From positions 35,378 through 99,377 of the forward strand of contig NW_026683307.1 in NCBI RefSeq assembly GCF_030247195.1: a DNA stretch of 64,000 nt. The letters are read 5' to 3'. The notes under the pieces were generated by a model. That model made no database searches, was not told the origin of the DNA, and saw only the letters and a list, made by a program, of their open reading frames with translations. This DNA comes from Topomyia yanbarensis (Eukaryota; Arthropoda; Insecta; Diptera; Culicidae). Made by a program: the position numbers and the translations under genes. Shown here piece after piece: positions 12,519 to 23,919 of the stretch. Within the stretch, counting starts at the first letter, position 1. Every line of letters starts with the position of its first letter.

Positions 12519-12725
12519 GTGGTGGACCTCAGTGACCTGTCTGTTACTTCTATTACTCCTGAAGCACCACCGCCAAAATTCTGGCTATACTTGTCTGGCT
12601 TTCATCTTATGATCACCGACAACGACGTTCAGAAAATCCTTTTTCGTTGTTTGAATGTTGAAGGCAATCTGTGGTGCGTTCAGTGCCACAAATTTGTCCT
12701 TTGTGTCGTTCAAGAATGGCCTTGA
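12519..12725 (+). pseudogene. ORF1 remnant of the CR1/Jockey-like LINE
   Basis: A 68-codon open frame. The phrase PPKFWLYLSGFHLMITDNDV followed by WCVQCHKFVLC resembles the nucleic-acid-binding ORF1 product of CR1-type elements. It lies just upstream of the endonuclease in the expected order. It is short and broken, and the assignment rests mainly on position. Confidence 0.45.
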
Positions 12726-13184
12726 AGAAGTACTGAAACCGATAGTTTTACTCCGTCTACTTGGTCCGAGGGCTTGCTATTTCGAGAATTCATCGACATG
12801 TCAATAAATCGTGGACAAAACCGACTCCAAACTCCCGGTGGACGTAGTCATGTTGAAAAATCGGAAAGGAAGGTATTTTGTCACTGCTGATGAGCAATAG
12901 TAGACGTTACATCACCGACTTTCGCATTCCTTTCTTGCACAACATGCCACCGTTACAACGAAGTATATCATCGCCGAGACTGCTCCAACAAATCCACGCT
13001 GCGCTACTATCACCTGGACGCCTGTTATACCATACTACGGATGCCTCCTAGCGCTTCGCAGCAGTCGTGCTACCAGCCAGCGACCAGCTCAGTCACCCCA
13101 GTTCTGCGTCTTCCGAACTTCCTTCTCAGGCGAGTATTTTGCTTTAAATAACGATCCGCTTCCTGAAACCTTCTGGTTTCTAAA

Positions 13185-15110
13185 ATGCCATCGGGTACAT
13201 TACGTCCTTGCATTATGTTGGGACACTTGGCACGTAGCGCTTATGGTTTGTGGTTGTACTACCAAAACGTCGGAGGGCTAAGGATGGAAATCGAGGACTT
13301 GTACTTGGCTACTGTTGACAGCGACTACGATAGTTACGTTCTGACTGAAACTTGGTTTAATGATCTTATTACATCGATGCAGATCTCTTCGGAGATTCTT
13401 ACGCTGGTTATCGTGGGGATCGAGGTGCTCGTTACAGCATACATGGTCGCTGTGTGGGAGTTTTGATCGATGTTTCTTCTGCACTTGCCTCCTGTTAGTT
13501 CATCAAGCATTGAATCTGTTTGGACGAAGATTACTCCGCAAATGAGGAACTACATTATTGGAGTTATTTACATTCTTCCATCAAAACGATTTGACTGCTC
13601 TATTACGCAGCTCCATCTAGACTCTATAAAGCGCGCTTCTTCTCAGGCAGATGCAAACTATGTGATTATAGTCCTTGGTGATTTCTACCAACCAGGACTT
13701 ATGGGAATGCTCGGCCTGAGTGTTCTGTGAGTGAAGCTTCCTGTGTGATCGTTCCTTTGGATAACTATAATCCCGCTTTAGAAATATCCATTTCTATCAT
13801 TAGTTCACCACAATATGAAAAAACTTTAGCTGTGAATCGTCGTAATTTTCACAAAACTGATCTAGTAGCACTATGCCACTCCCTATCTGAAGTGCTGAAG
13901 TGACGCCTTTTCAATGAGTCACTTCAGCCGCAAAAAAAACCCGATGATTGGAAGTGTTCAGTCATGTTTCCGGTACACAAGAAAGGTGACAAAAGCAACA
14001 TCGAATTACTTCAAAAAATTTCGGACAGCTTATCAACGAGGTACTGTTTTCAGCACGGATTCTAGTTACTTCACATCATTTGGCATAGAAAAAATATCCA
14101 AAAAACTCCAAGTGCACACGGTCTACGCTGATCTTAAGGCCGCCTGCAACACAGTTAACCACGAGATACTGCTAGCACAGGTTGATAAAATAGGATATAC
14201 CACGAGATCCTGCCACTGATTTCGATCCTATCTTGTACATCGCAAGGTCGTCGTGCAAATTGGTGACAACGTGTCTGAATCCTTTTCTAATAACTTCGGA
14301 GTTCCTCAAGGTAGTACACTAGGTTCGTTACTATTTTCATTGTTCATGTATGATGCGGTCTTCGTTCTAATGCGTGGAGGGAAACTGATTTTCGCCGATG
14401 ACTTGAAAATATTTCTTGTCATAAGGAATGAAACCGATTGCCGTGAGTTGCAGTCTCTCATTGATACATTTTACAACTGGTGTCAAAGCCACTGTCAGTT
14501 TTCATCGTGCAAGGGATATGCTTAATTTCAACAACAACATCGCTGGAACTCAGCTGTAACGCGTTGACCACGTAAAAGATCTAGGCGTTATTCTTATACC
14601 AATCACTTATTAGCGACTATTAACTATTGAAATCGAATGCTGTGTTTTATGATCAAAATTTCCAGCGAATTCCGAGATCCTCTGTGTTCTAAGGCTTCAT
14701 ATTGCTCACTGGTGCATTTGCAGTTGGAATCTACAAACATCGTCTGGTGCCCTCATCATGCAACGTGGAGTGAAAGGATTAAAGCTGTCCAGTGCAAATT
14801 AACATGATATGCTTTATGTCAATTGCCTTGGAATGATCCGTTGAACCTGCCACCATATGAGCACCGTTGCAGGTTATTAGGACTACATACTTTGCAAGAA
14901 CGTTGACACGCTTCGCAGGCCATTTTCATATCAAAGCTTATGTTGGCTGAGTACGATTTACCCGATCTCCTTGGACAAATCAACCTCTACGTCCCAAAGT
15001 GAGTTCGACGCCCTAGAAAATTACTGCTACACATCGAAACGCGTAACACTAACTACGCTGCCAATAGTTCCATTTTAACGATGGTTCGTCACTTCGACAT
15101 TTCGACTTCT
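13185..15110 (+). pseudogene. ORF2 (endonuclease and reverse transcriptase) of the CR1/Jockey-like LINE
   Basis: A relic of an apurinic-type endonuclease plus reverse transcriptase. 13185-13466 holds LWLYYQNVGGLRMEIEDLY and YVLTETWFND, where the E of the TETW motif is the catalytic glutamate. 13470-13730 holds VIIVLGDFYQPG in the place of the usual GDFN box. 13914-14219 ends with VYADLKAACNTVNHEILL, the place of the first catalytic aspartate. 14253-14525 has VPQGSTLGSLLFSLF and LIFADDLKIF, the FADD active site. A C-terminal phrase LPWNDPLNLPPYEHRC follows near 14820-14870. At least four frame changes and a deletion of the endonuclease end make it non-functional. Confidence 0.8.
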
Positions 15111-15236
15111 ATACTAATTCATCACTATTTCGTCACCGTTTGCTGTTAGTTTAGATTAATTGTTTTTAATTTAGATCATTAAGACTTATTGTCAGATAAA
15201 CACACATTTTTAAAAACAATTAGGTACAAATACAAA

Positions 15237-15653
15237 TGCCCCTTTTCAAAATTCCGGAAGAAACAGTAAGTAGAGTTTTTGAATGCTGGTAACTTGCATT
15301 GTACTGAACAGAACTACATCATGTTTGCACTAATTAGTCGATAAAATATGTATCAATTTTGTATTTATTTGTGAAGTATATATGATTTATACGAATCCAG
15401 CAAAACAAGTTAGTTGTAAAATATTTGGTTAATATGGCCGTTTTAGTTCACTCCTCCCCTAAGTTAATGGGTTTGACGGTGTTGCCAACATAATCAAGCA
15501 TCTATCGTGCATCAGTCTTAAAGAACCTCTGAAAGATAATTGCTTTATGATGGTTATTGCATTACGCCTCGATAGTGGTGCATCGGGGAAGCGAGAGTGC
15601 TTAGTGGCATTTTTTGTGTTTTGAGTTGCTTCATACTTTACACTAGCCCAAAC
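15237..15653. other. Unassigned spacer between two LINEs
   Basis: AT-rich sequence with no feature I can support. It includes the original target of the downstream LINE insertion. Confidence 0.5.
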
Positions 15654-15665
15654 AAATGATCAACC
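15654..15665. repeat. Target-site duplication, left copy, of LINE 1A
   Basis: AAATGATCAACC, repeated directly after the poly(A) tail at 21839-21850. The unambiguous core is ATGATCAACC, because the leading A's merge with the tail. Confidence 0.9.
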
Positions 15666-15968
15666 TCATATACGTCTCCCAACCTTTGAACGGAACGGAT
15701 CGTTATATTTCACGGTGGTGTTCGGTGTGTAAATTTCAGTGATTCAAGGTCATCCTTTGTTCGTTCATTAGCTGCCATTCTGCTGGTGCCGGCAGTAAAT
15801 CCAGTACATTGTTTTCGCTGGTGCGGAACAATCGACGTTGTTTGCAGATAAGTTTTGCTTTATTTTTTTCCTCGCTTGCTTTCTTTCCTTTTCCCTACTT
15901 TTACTCTACCTTGTAATCAAATAATAAGACACATTCCCGTTTATATAACGCTCTGCCCTCGTGCTTAA
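15666..15968 (+). promoter_or_regulatory. 5' UTR and probable internal promoter of LINE 1A
   Basis: The element begins TCATATACGTCTCCC directly after the target duplication. LINEs carry their RNA polymerase II promoter inside the transcribed 5' UTR; an initiator-like TCAGT lies near 15738. No TATA box is needed or seen. The promoter role is inferred from family knowledge and position. Confidence 0.5.
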
Positions 15969-17306
15969 ATGGCCGAGGGCGAAATACCATCTGATGTAAT
16001 CATGGAAGTCCCTGATCCCCCTAATACTCGCATTACTCCCCGTATAAAGCAGTACCCAGAAGGTTCCTCTGGGCCATGGGTGGTATATTTTCGGACCGGA
16101 GAGAAACCGGTTAATATATTAAAACTTTCTCGAGATCTGACTGCTAATTACCCGGCCGTAACTCAGATAACACGTGTTCGGGCAAACAAGATACGTGTTC
16201 TAGTGAGTGATCTCGGCCAGGCAAACGCGATTGCTTGCTGTGAGCGCTTTACGCGGGAATTTAAAGCGTACGTGCCTTGTGTGGCCTGTGAAATCGATGG
16301 GGTAGTGTCCGAACCGGGCCTGAAATGCGAAGAACTGTTGGAGCACGGGGTTGGCTGCTTTAAGGACCCCTCACTTGAACAGATTAAGATCTTGGAATGC
16401 AAACAATTGTATACCGCAAACACCGAGGGAGGTAAGACTACCTACTCTCTATCAGGCTCGATTCGGGTGACATTCGCCGGGTCCTCTCTTCCCAACTACA
16501 TCCTCCTTGACAAGGTTCGCCTACCAGTTCGCCTGTTCGTACCGCGGGTCATGAACTGCAGCAATTGCAAGCAGTTGGGCCACACAGCCACATATTGTGG
16601 AAATAAGAAACGATGCGGCAAATGCGAAGGAGAGCATGAGGATGACTCTTGCGACAAAGAAACTGAAAAGTGTATTTGCTGCGGGGGCCCTTCACATGCT
16701 CTTAAATCATGCCCTGCGTACAAGCAGCGCGGGGATAAAATTAAGCGCTCCCTTAAGGAACGCTCAAGGCGTTCTTATGCAGAAATGCTAAAGAATGCTT
16801 CGCCATCTGTCCTGTCCGAAAATCCCTATGCTGGTTTGGCTAACGTTGAGCAAGAATCTGACGACCCACGAGAGGGAACATCTTTGGTTAACCCAGGGGA
16901 ATCCAGGAAGAGGAGAAATCCAGCCTCCCCTACATTGCCTCGTAAGGGTGCCAAGGTGTCGTCCACTCAGAGTGCGCCATCTACAACCAATAAATCCAAC
17001 GGAAGTGATGCACAAAAGCCGAAGCAATTTGCTCCAGGACTTGGAAATATTAATTCTAACAAGGAGTACCCACCACTTCCAGGGACATCCAAAACCCCAA
17101 GTGTCCCCTTTTTTCAAACAGATACTCAGTCCAGTAGCGGACTAATGAAATTTTCTGACATAGTGGACTTAATTTTCACAGCTTTCAATGTTACTGATCC
17201 TCTTAAAAGCCTTCTGATACGTTTTCTCCCTATAGTGCAAACATTTTTGAAGCAGTTGACTACTAAATGGCCCCTCCTTGCAGCGATCGTATCCTTCGAT
17301 GGCTAA
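15969..17306 (+). CDS. LINE family 1 ORF1 protein (gag-like, three zinc knuckles)
   Basis: An intact 445-residue frame. It would bind the element's RNA and form the ribonucleoprotein needed for retrotransposition. The N-terminal third has the GPWVVYFR motif (residues 35-42); residues 128-134 read GVGCFKD; residues about 190-196 read RLFVPRV. Three CCHC-type knuckles follow: CSNCKQLGHTATYC, then CGKCEGEHEDDSC, then CICCGGPSHALKSC, together spanning about residues 198-249. The C-terminal part is rich in Ser, Pro and Lys and ends with a hydrophobic segment. The start is the first ATG after the 5' UTR. The stop overlaps the start of ORF2 (ATG at 17299 inside ATGGCTAA), implying coupled reinitiation or a similar mechanism. 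This is the longest undamaged retrotransposon frame in the window. Confidence 0.92.
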   Translation: MAEGEIPSDVIMEVPDPPNTRITPRIKQYPEGSSGPWVVYFRTGEKPVNILKLSRDLTANYPAVTQITRVRANKIRVLVSDLGQANAIACCERFTREFKAYVPCVACEIDGVVSEPGLKCEELLEHGVGCFKDPSLEQIKILECKQLYTANTEGGKTTYSLSGSIRVTFAGSSLPNYILLDKVRLPVRLFVPRVMNCSNCKQLGHTATYCGNKKRCGKCEGEHEDDSCDKETEKCICCGGPSHALKSCPAYKQRGDKIKRSLKERSRRSYAEMLKNASPSVLSENPYAGLANVEQESDDPREGTSLVNPGESRKRRNPASPTLPRKGAKVSSTQSAPSTTNKSNGSDAQKPKQFAPGLGNINSNKEYPPLPGTSKTPSVPFFQTDTQSSSGLMKFSDIVDLIFTAFNVTDPLKSLLIRFLPIVQTFLKQLTTKWPLLAAIVSFDG

Positions 17307-20300
17307 GTCATCGAACGAGGTCACCGATTCGATCACTGTTCTACAGTGGAACAGCAGAAGTATCCTCCCGAAAATCGATTCCTTTAAATTTTTACTAAAT
17401 AGTTGAAAATGTGATGCTTTCGCATTATGTGAAACTTGGTTAACTTCCGATATAAATCTCAACTTCCACGACTTTAATATAATTCGTCTGGATCGAGAAA
17501 ACCCCAATGGAGGAGTACTTTTGGGGATCAAAAAGTGCTATTCTTTCAACCGAATTAACCTCCCTTCGACACCAGGCATTGAAATTGTCGCTTGTCAAGT
17601 TTTAATCAAAGGTAAAGACCTTTGCATTGCTTCCATCTACATTCCTCCTAGAGCCTCGGTAGGGCACCGAACGCTTTGTAATATCACGGAATCCTTACCG
17701 GCACCGCGGCTAGTTCTGGGAGACTTTAACTCGCACGGTACGGTATGGGGCTGTCTTCATGATGATAATAGATCAACATTAATCCAAGATCTTTGCGATA
17801 ATTTCAACATGACCATCTTAAACACGGGAGAAATGACGCGGATTCCTACACCACCAGCACGCGCAAGCGCGTTGGATTTATCGCTTTGCTCGACATCGCT
17901 ACAGTTAGATTGCATGTGGAAGGTGATCCCTGATCCCCACGGTAGCGATCATTTGCCTATCGTGATTTCAATTGCCAACGGTTCAAGACCATCGGAAACA
18001 ATCAATGTCTCGTATGACCTCATACGGAACATTGATTGGAAGAGTTACGCGGCCGCGATATACGTTAAAATCGAATCCACCCAACAGCTTCCTCCGGAGG
18101 AAGAGTACAGGTTTTTGGCTGTCTTGATTCTCGACAGTGCGAATCAAGCTCAGACTAAACCAGTACCCAGCGCGAATACCCATGGACGGTCTCCCACCCT
18201 GTGGTGGGATAAAGAGTGCTCAGAGCTGTACGCGGAAAAGTCCACTGCATATAAGGCCTTCCGGGAAGACGGGTTACCCGCTAGCTATCAACAGTACGCG
18301 TCGTTAGAAAGGCGAATGAAGAGTCTAATGAAAGCCAAAAACCGCAGTTATTGGCGCCGGTTCGTCGACGGGTAAACGAGAGAAACAGCGATGAGCACTC
18401 TTTGGGGTACGGCTCGACGTATGCGTAACCGTAATAGTACCAACAAGAACGTGGAATATTCAAACCGTTGGATATTCGCTTTCGCCAAGAAGATCTGTCC
18501 GGACTCTGTCCCGGTACAGAAAACGTGCCGCGCCGCGTCTCCTCACGATACCGCGAACGAAACACTGTTTTCGATGGTGGAGTTCTCACTTGCTCTCTTA
18601 TCGTGCAACAATAACGCCCCAGGGTTAGACAGAATCAAATTCAACTTGCTGAAGAATCTGCCTGACACTGCAAAAAGGCGCTTGTTGAATTTATTTAACA
18701 AGTTTCTTGAGGGTAACATTGTCCCTTATGAATGGAGGCAAGTGAAGGTCATCGCCATCCAAAAACCAGGAAAACCAGCCTCCGACCACAACTCGTATCG
18801 GCCGATTGCAATGCTGTCCTGTATTCGGAAGTTGTTCGAGAAAATGATCTTGTTTCGCCTCGACAATTGGGTTGAAACAAATGGCTTACTGTCAGATACA
18901 CAATTTGGCTTCCGCAAAGGCAAAGGGACGAACGATTGCCTTGCGTTGCTTTCTACAGAAATCCAAATGGCCTATGCTAACAAAGAGCAGATGGCATCAG
19001 TCTTCTTGGATATTAAGGGGGCTTTTGACTCAGTTTCTATCAACATTCTGTCAGAGAAGCTGCACCAGCATGGTCTTTCGCTAATTTTAAATAACTTTTT
19101 GCTAAACCTGTTGTCTGAAAAGCACATGCACTTTTCGCATGGCGATTTAACAACATCGCGATTTAGCTACATGGGTCTTCCCCAGGGCTCATGTCTAAGT
19201 CCCCTACAATTTTTACGTGAATGACATTGACGATTGTCTTGCCAATTCATGCACGCTAAAGCAACTTGCAGACGACGGGGTGGTCTCTGTTACAGGGTCC
19301 AAAACTGCCGACTTGCAAGGACCATTACAAAATACCTTGGACAATTTGTCTGCTTGGGCTCTTCAGCTGGGTATTGAGTTCTCCACGGAGAAAACTGAGT
19401 TGGTTATTTTTTTCTAGGAAGCGTGAGCCGGCGCAACTCCAGCTTTTATTAATGGGTGCAACGATCAACCAGCTTTTCACATTTAAATATCTCGGGGTCT
19501 GGTTCGACTCTAAAGGTACCCGGGGATGTCACATTAGGTATCTGAAACAGAAATGCCAACAAAGGATCAATTTTCTCCGAACAATAACTGGAACATGGTG
19601 GGGTGCTCACCCAGGAGACCTGATCAGGTTGTACCAAACAACGATATTGTCGGTGATGGAGTACGGGTGTTTCTGTTTCCGCTCCGCTGCGAACATACAC
19701 TTCATCAAACTGGAGAGAATCCAGTATCGTTGCTTGCGCATTGCCTTGGGTTGCATGCACTCGACCCATACGATGAGTCTCGAAGTGCTGGCGGGCGTTC
19801 TTCCGCTAAAAAATCGATTTTGGGAACTCTCATATCGATTGCTCATCCGATGCGACATTCTGAACCCGTTGGTGATTCAAAATTTCGAGAGGCTCGTCGA
19901 GCTTAATTATCAAACCCGTTTTATGTCCTTGTACTTCGACTACATGGCACAGAGCATCAATCCTTCTTCGTACAATCCCAACCGTGTCCGTTTCCTAGAT
20001 ACTTCTGATTCTACTGTATTCTTCGACACATCCATGAAGGAAGAGATTCGTGGAATCCCGGACCATATACGCCCGCAGGTGATCCCCAATATATTTTATA
20101 ATAAATTCCGAGAAGTCGACTGCGACAAAATGTTTTACACTGACGGATCAAATCTCGATGGGTCCACTGGCTTCGGTATCTTCAACAATACTATCACCGC
20201 TTCATTCAAGCTCAATGATCCCGCTTCAGTTTACGTCGCAGAGTTAGCTGCAATTCAGTACACCCTTGGGATCATCGACACTCTGCCCACAGATCACTAC

Positions 20301-20981
20301 TTCATCGTTTCGGACAGCCTCAGCTCTATCGAGGCTCTTCGTGCGGTGAAGCCTAAAAAGCAACTCCCGTATTTTCTGGGGATGATACAGGAGTCCTTGT
20401 GTACGTTATCTGAAAAATCTTATCAGATTACCTTTGTTTGGGTCCCCTCTCATTGTTCTATCCCGGGCAATGAAAAGGCCGACTCATTAGCAAAGGCGGG
20501 CGCATTAAATGGTGACATATACGAAAGACCAATCTGCTTCAACGAATTTTTTAGTATTTGTCGTCAGAGGACGCTCAACAGTTGGCAAACCTCGTGGAGC
20601 AACGGGGAACTTGGACGATGGCTACATTCGATTATCCCAAAGGTATCAACGAAGCCTTGGTTCGGGGGGATGGATGTGGGTCGGGATTTTATTCGCGTAA
20701 TGTCCCGACTTATGTCCAATCACTACACCATGGATGCGCATTTGCGGCGTATTGGGCTTGCGGAGAGTAGTCTGTGCGCTTGTGACGAGGGCTATCACGA
20801 CATCGAACACGTTGTCTGGGTATGCGCCGGGTATTGTGACGCCAGGTCTCAGTTAAAGGAATCCCTTCGGGCCCAAGGTAGACCACCCAATGTCCCAGTC
20901 CGAGATATACTGGCAAATCGTGATTTCCCCTATATGTCCCCTATTTATACCTTCATAAAAACGATAAATATCCCAATTTAG
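17299..20981 (+). pseudogene. LINE family 1 ORF2 (endonuclease, reverse transcriptase, RNase H), four lesions
   Basis: About 1,230 codons. It nicks target DNA and copies the element RNA in place. The endonuclease shows LQWNSRS, LCETWL, VLGDFNSHG and GSDHLP (17330-17970). The transcriptase shows KPGKPASDHNSYRPI, FGFRKGKGTND, VFLDIKGAFDSV and an ADD box (LADDG, about 19266). The RNase H shows MFYTDGS, VAELAAIQ, VSDSLSS and VPSHCSIPGNEKAD, so its D-E-D-D residues survive. Lesions, all seen directly: TGA at 17404-17406, where the surrounding motif expects Trp; TAA at 18373-18375; a frame change near 19205 within PQGSCLSPL; and a second one in a T run near 19408. Between lesions the frames stay open, so decay is recent. 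LADD in place of the common YADD or FADD is probably a family trait. Confidence 0.9.
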
Positions 20982-21840
20982 CCCCTCTCTTTTATTTCTC
21001 GTTTTTAGAGTTTCCTCCTGCCTTGTGGAACCGATCAGCTCCAGAGTGCCACTATGTAACCGCCGTCGCCCTTACCACTACGCCTGCATAGAAGGAAACT
21101 GAAGCGAGAGCGACTCGAGGTCCGATGACTTTTGAAGGATTCCCCGCGGGTCCGAAGAATACCATCCGCCAATCCGGTACTCGACGACTCACTAGACTGA
21201 GGCGCAAATTTATTTCGCTGATCCCCCTCCCCCCCCCCCCCCCTTCGAGCGAAAGTTGCAAGTTTTGCTCTTCTTTCCCTGTCTCTCCCCTGTCCTTGAT
21301 ACAACTGCTGCTACACTGATGCGGAAATAAGCCACCCTCTGAATATCTTGACCAAGCATAAGTTTTAGTTAAAAAATTCAAATTAGTATTCTGTATTCCT
21401 AGTTTTAAGATAGCTATAATTTTTACTCTTTATTGAAACTCTTGTCCTCCATTTTGTAAATAGAATTGAATCCCTAGTTTTAAAATTTCTGTGAAACTTC
21501 TCATAAATATTTGTTCCCCCTTTTGTGTACTAAACTATATTGTTAGTCTTAAGATAACCGTAAAATATTTCGTAAAATACTATTACTCCCTCTCTTGTAT
21601 AGCAAAGTGAATCCCTTGTTTTAAATTTTTTCATAAAAAAAATCTTTTGACCCTCTCTTGTATATTGAATCTTATTTCTAGTCTTAAGATAGCTGTAAAC
21701 TTTTTTTTCCTTTGTAAAAAAAATATTTCAACATTGTAACCTCCTAGTTTTAAGATATCCAAAATGTAAAAACATAAGCATTTGGCACCGCCAAGCTAAC
21801 GCATTTGTGCCTATCAAATAAACGAAATGAATAAAAAAAA
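20982..21840 (+). repeat. 3' UTR of LINE 1A with degenerate tandem sub-repeats and poly(A)
   Basis: From about 21385 the phrase CTAGTTTTAAGATAGCTGTAA recurs five or six times in varied form at intervals of roughly 80 to 110 bases, each followed by a TTCCCCCTTTTGTATA-like phrase. A C homopolymer lies near 21229-21243. The end reads TAAACGAAATGAATAAAAAAAA. The same 3' UTR is found as a separate insertion at 55373-56077. Confidence 0.85.
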
Positions 21841-21850
21841 ATGATCAACC
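21839..21850. repeat. Target-site duplication, right copy, of LINE 1A
   Basis: AAATGATCAACC after the poly(A), identical to 15654-15665. Confidence 0.9.
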
Positions 21851-23919
21851 ATTAAAGAAATGTAATAGTAGAAGTCTATTAGTGCTAATATATAATATAA
21901 TAGAAGAATAGTGTTAGATTATTCGAGATAGGGAGGGATCGAGATAGAGAACACGTTGGTGTTTTTTTTTCTTTCAGGACATCATAATGCGTGCCGCGAA
22001 ACGAAGATAGATGCCCGTCTTAGGGGGTGGTAGAGGAAGACAACTTAAATATTTGTTCTGTATTTTTATTCATAAGCTCCACAAAGTTTACAATTGTGCA
22101 AAATTGTTATCGAAATTTTTTTGACCACGAAAACTACATTTTCGTACTATATTGTCGAAGTTGTTTAAATATTTCTCATTATATAGAGATATATTCGGTT
22201 ACTAATCCCCCTGCATGTGAGAAGATAGCTGTTGTTTGCCTATAGCTACAATTTGTTTTGAATGTTTCCGAAATATTTCGAAAAGGGGTTTGTCCTAATT
22301 TTGAATTTTTATAATTGCTTTTTTTTGCTAAACATATGTACGCAAATGGTGGAGATGTACGCTGTACGCAGTAAGGATTTAAAAAAAATCATTTGCATAG
22401 TATAGGTAAATTCATAAACGTTTTGGAGTACTTCGTAAAAAAGTTGGCTAACAATATTTTCTCTGATTGATCGAAAATTTCGTTTCGGCGCTATGTATTA
22501 TATATTTCATCGGCATTATATGGCCAAAATTGCTTCAAAAATCGAAACATTCAACATATCATCTTAAAAGTTGGTTAATCCCATTAATTAAATATCAGCT
22601 ACGAGATCACAATCTTTTTTGTTACTTTCTGAATGATTCAATCTAGAAATATGCACATCACATGATTCCTTTTTCAGAAGATTCCCTGGAAAACGGTTGT
22701 GCAGCTTCAAAAATTAATATTTTTGCGGATGCAAATTTTATTTTTTTTTATGTTTTCAATAAAATAACTTTTGTTTAAGGATATCATTCATTAGATTACT
22801 GTCCTGGAGATTGAATATGATATTTCTCTATGGGGTGCTCTCTCCCTATCTACAACAAAATTGACCAATTTAATATTTAAAAAAACGATTGTAAACAAAC
22901 ATATTGTTAAATATTTCGCTGTAGTGTGAAATTTTCTAGAAAATCTCTCATGCGTATACCAGTAATTGCACAATTTTTTGCGGTGAAGATATAGCACATC
23001 CAGATGAATATGCCTGATATGACTCTTTGTAAGAGAACATACTAATACATAACAAGTAAATAGTCATCGTATTAAATGCCCTAGTCGTCAATCTTCAATA
23101 CATTCTGTATCTGCTATGTGATGTGCCGACGGAAAAAAGATCACATCGACTTAAAGAGAGAAAATTGCAGGTGAATTTCAAGCTAAGTACATCGAGATAG
23201 AGAAAATATCGAGATACGGAGGTTTTTTCACAGGCAATCTGAAGGGACTTACGAAATAATCGAGATAGACAGAAACATCTAGATAGAGAATATCGATATA
23301 GAGAGAGTTAACTGTAATTGTAGTTTTTAGGACCGTTGTACAACCGTTATGTGCTAGTGGAATGTCTATCTGTGTACGTGTTCGTCTTAGTATTTGTGAC
23401 AGCTGGGTCAGGGCATGGACACAGAACTGGTGCATATGATGGAATTGTGGGTAATTTATTGTCTTGCATTCAATGTAGGTCATTTTTCCGGTATTCAATT
23501 CGAGCCTTCGATTCAATTCGTTCAGGAAGATCGTATTGGATAAATTGAGATACGATTAATTTACCGACGCACGTGAATCATTCATTCCCGGTCAGCATAG
23601 TATGGTAAAATTCTAATAGAATATAATTGTCATTAATGGTAAATGAACATTATATGCTGACATTTAGATGATTTCAAGTAGTTTGATTGCGTGCTACATG
23701 TGTTCTTTTCTTCTTCTACACTAGTCTCCTTTTGTTCTGCTTCTATTGGTTTGCTTTTCCACTACTCATGTATGCTAAATTAATATCGGTCAATTTTTAA
23801 GCTTCCACTCTCTCTCTCTCTCTTCCATAATCTCTTTGCATCTTTATTATATTTTTCGGCATGCTATTTTTTGTTACTGTATCTTAAATTAGACTCATAC
23901 TCATTACTCACCAGCACAA
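21851..23919. other. Unassigned sequence with GATA-rich phrases
   Basis: No gene recognised. A phrase ATCGAGATAGAGAA appears at about 21938-21952 and in a cluster at 23189-23312. A CT microsatellite lies at about 23808-23823. Confidence 0.45.
23189..23312. repeat. Degenerate minisatellite of ATCGAGATAGAGAA units
   Basis: Irregular copies of the unit: ATCGAGATAGAGAAAAT, ATCGAGATACGGAGG, ATCGAGATAGACAGAA, ATCTAGATAGAGAAT, ATCGATATAGAGAG. They are followed by GTTAACTGTAATTG, which may be the end of a larger element. Confidence 0.65.

Larger units (their letters stand above)
12360..15236 (+). mobile_element. CR1/Jockey-like LINE, heavily decayed
   Basis: A plus-strand non-LTR retrotransposon relic: an ORF1 remnant (about 12519-12725), endonuclease start (13240-13400), endonuclease middle (13470-13690), reverse transcriptase (14110-14510), then a C-terminal segment and an AT-rich tail ending with GTACAAATACAAATG at about 15236. 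The clade is inferred from motif style (YYQNVGGLR endonuclease start, FADDLKIF catalytic box, and a C-terminal LPWNDPLNLPPYEHRC phrase). Much of the endonuclease-to-transcriptase region is missing. The 5' boundary is uncertain and I saw no target duplication. Confidence 0.75.
15666..21840 (+). mobile_element. LINE family 1 copy A: full-length non-LTR retrotransposon with RNase H
   Basis: A 6.2 kb element bounded by a direct duplication and ending in poly(A). It has a 5' UTR of 303 bases, ORF1 (gag-like, three CCHC knuckles), an overlapping ORF2 (endonuclease, reverse transcriptase, RNase H) and a long 3' UTR made of sub-repeats. The order endonuclease, transcriptase, RNase H in one ORF2 points to the I/LOA/Loner group of mosquito LINEs rather than Jockey proper, which usually lacks RNase H; the exact clade needs a tree. 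ORF2 has two stops and two frameshifts, so this copy is recently dead. Five partial relatives lie at 5318-10575, 42108-44330, 46205-47388, 55373-56077 and 63545-64000. Confidence 0.92.

Noticed and set aside
16163..17145. Several open frames on other frames and the minus strand inside LINE ORF1
   Set aside because: Shadows of the intact ORF1; they lack motifs and conserved counterparts in the other copies.
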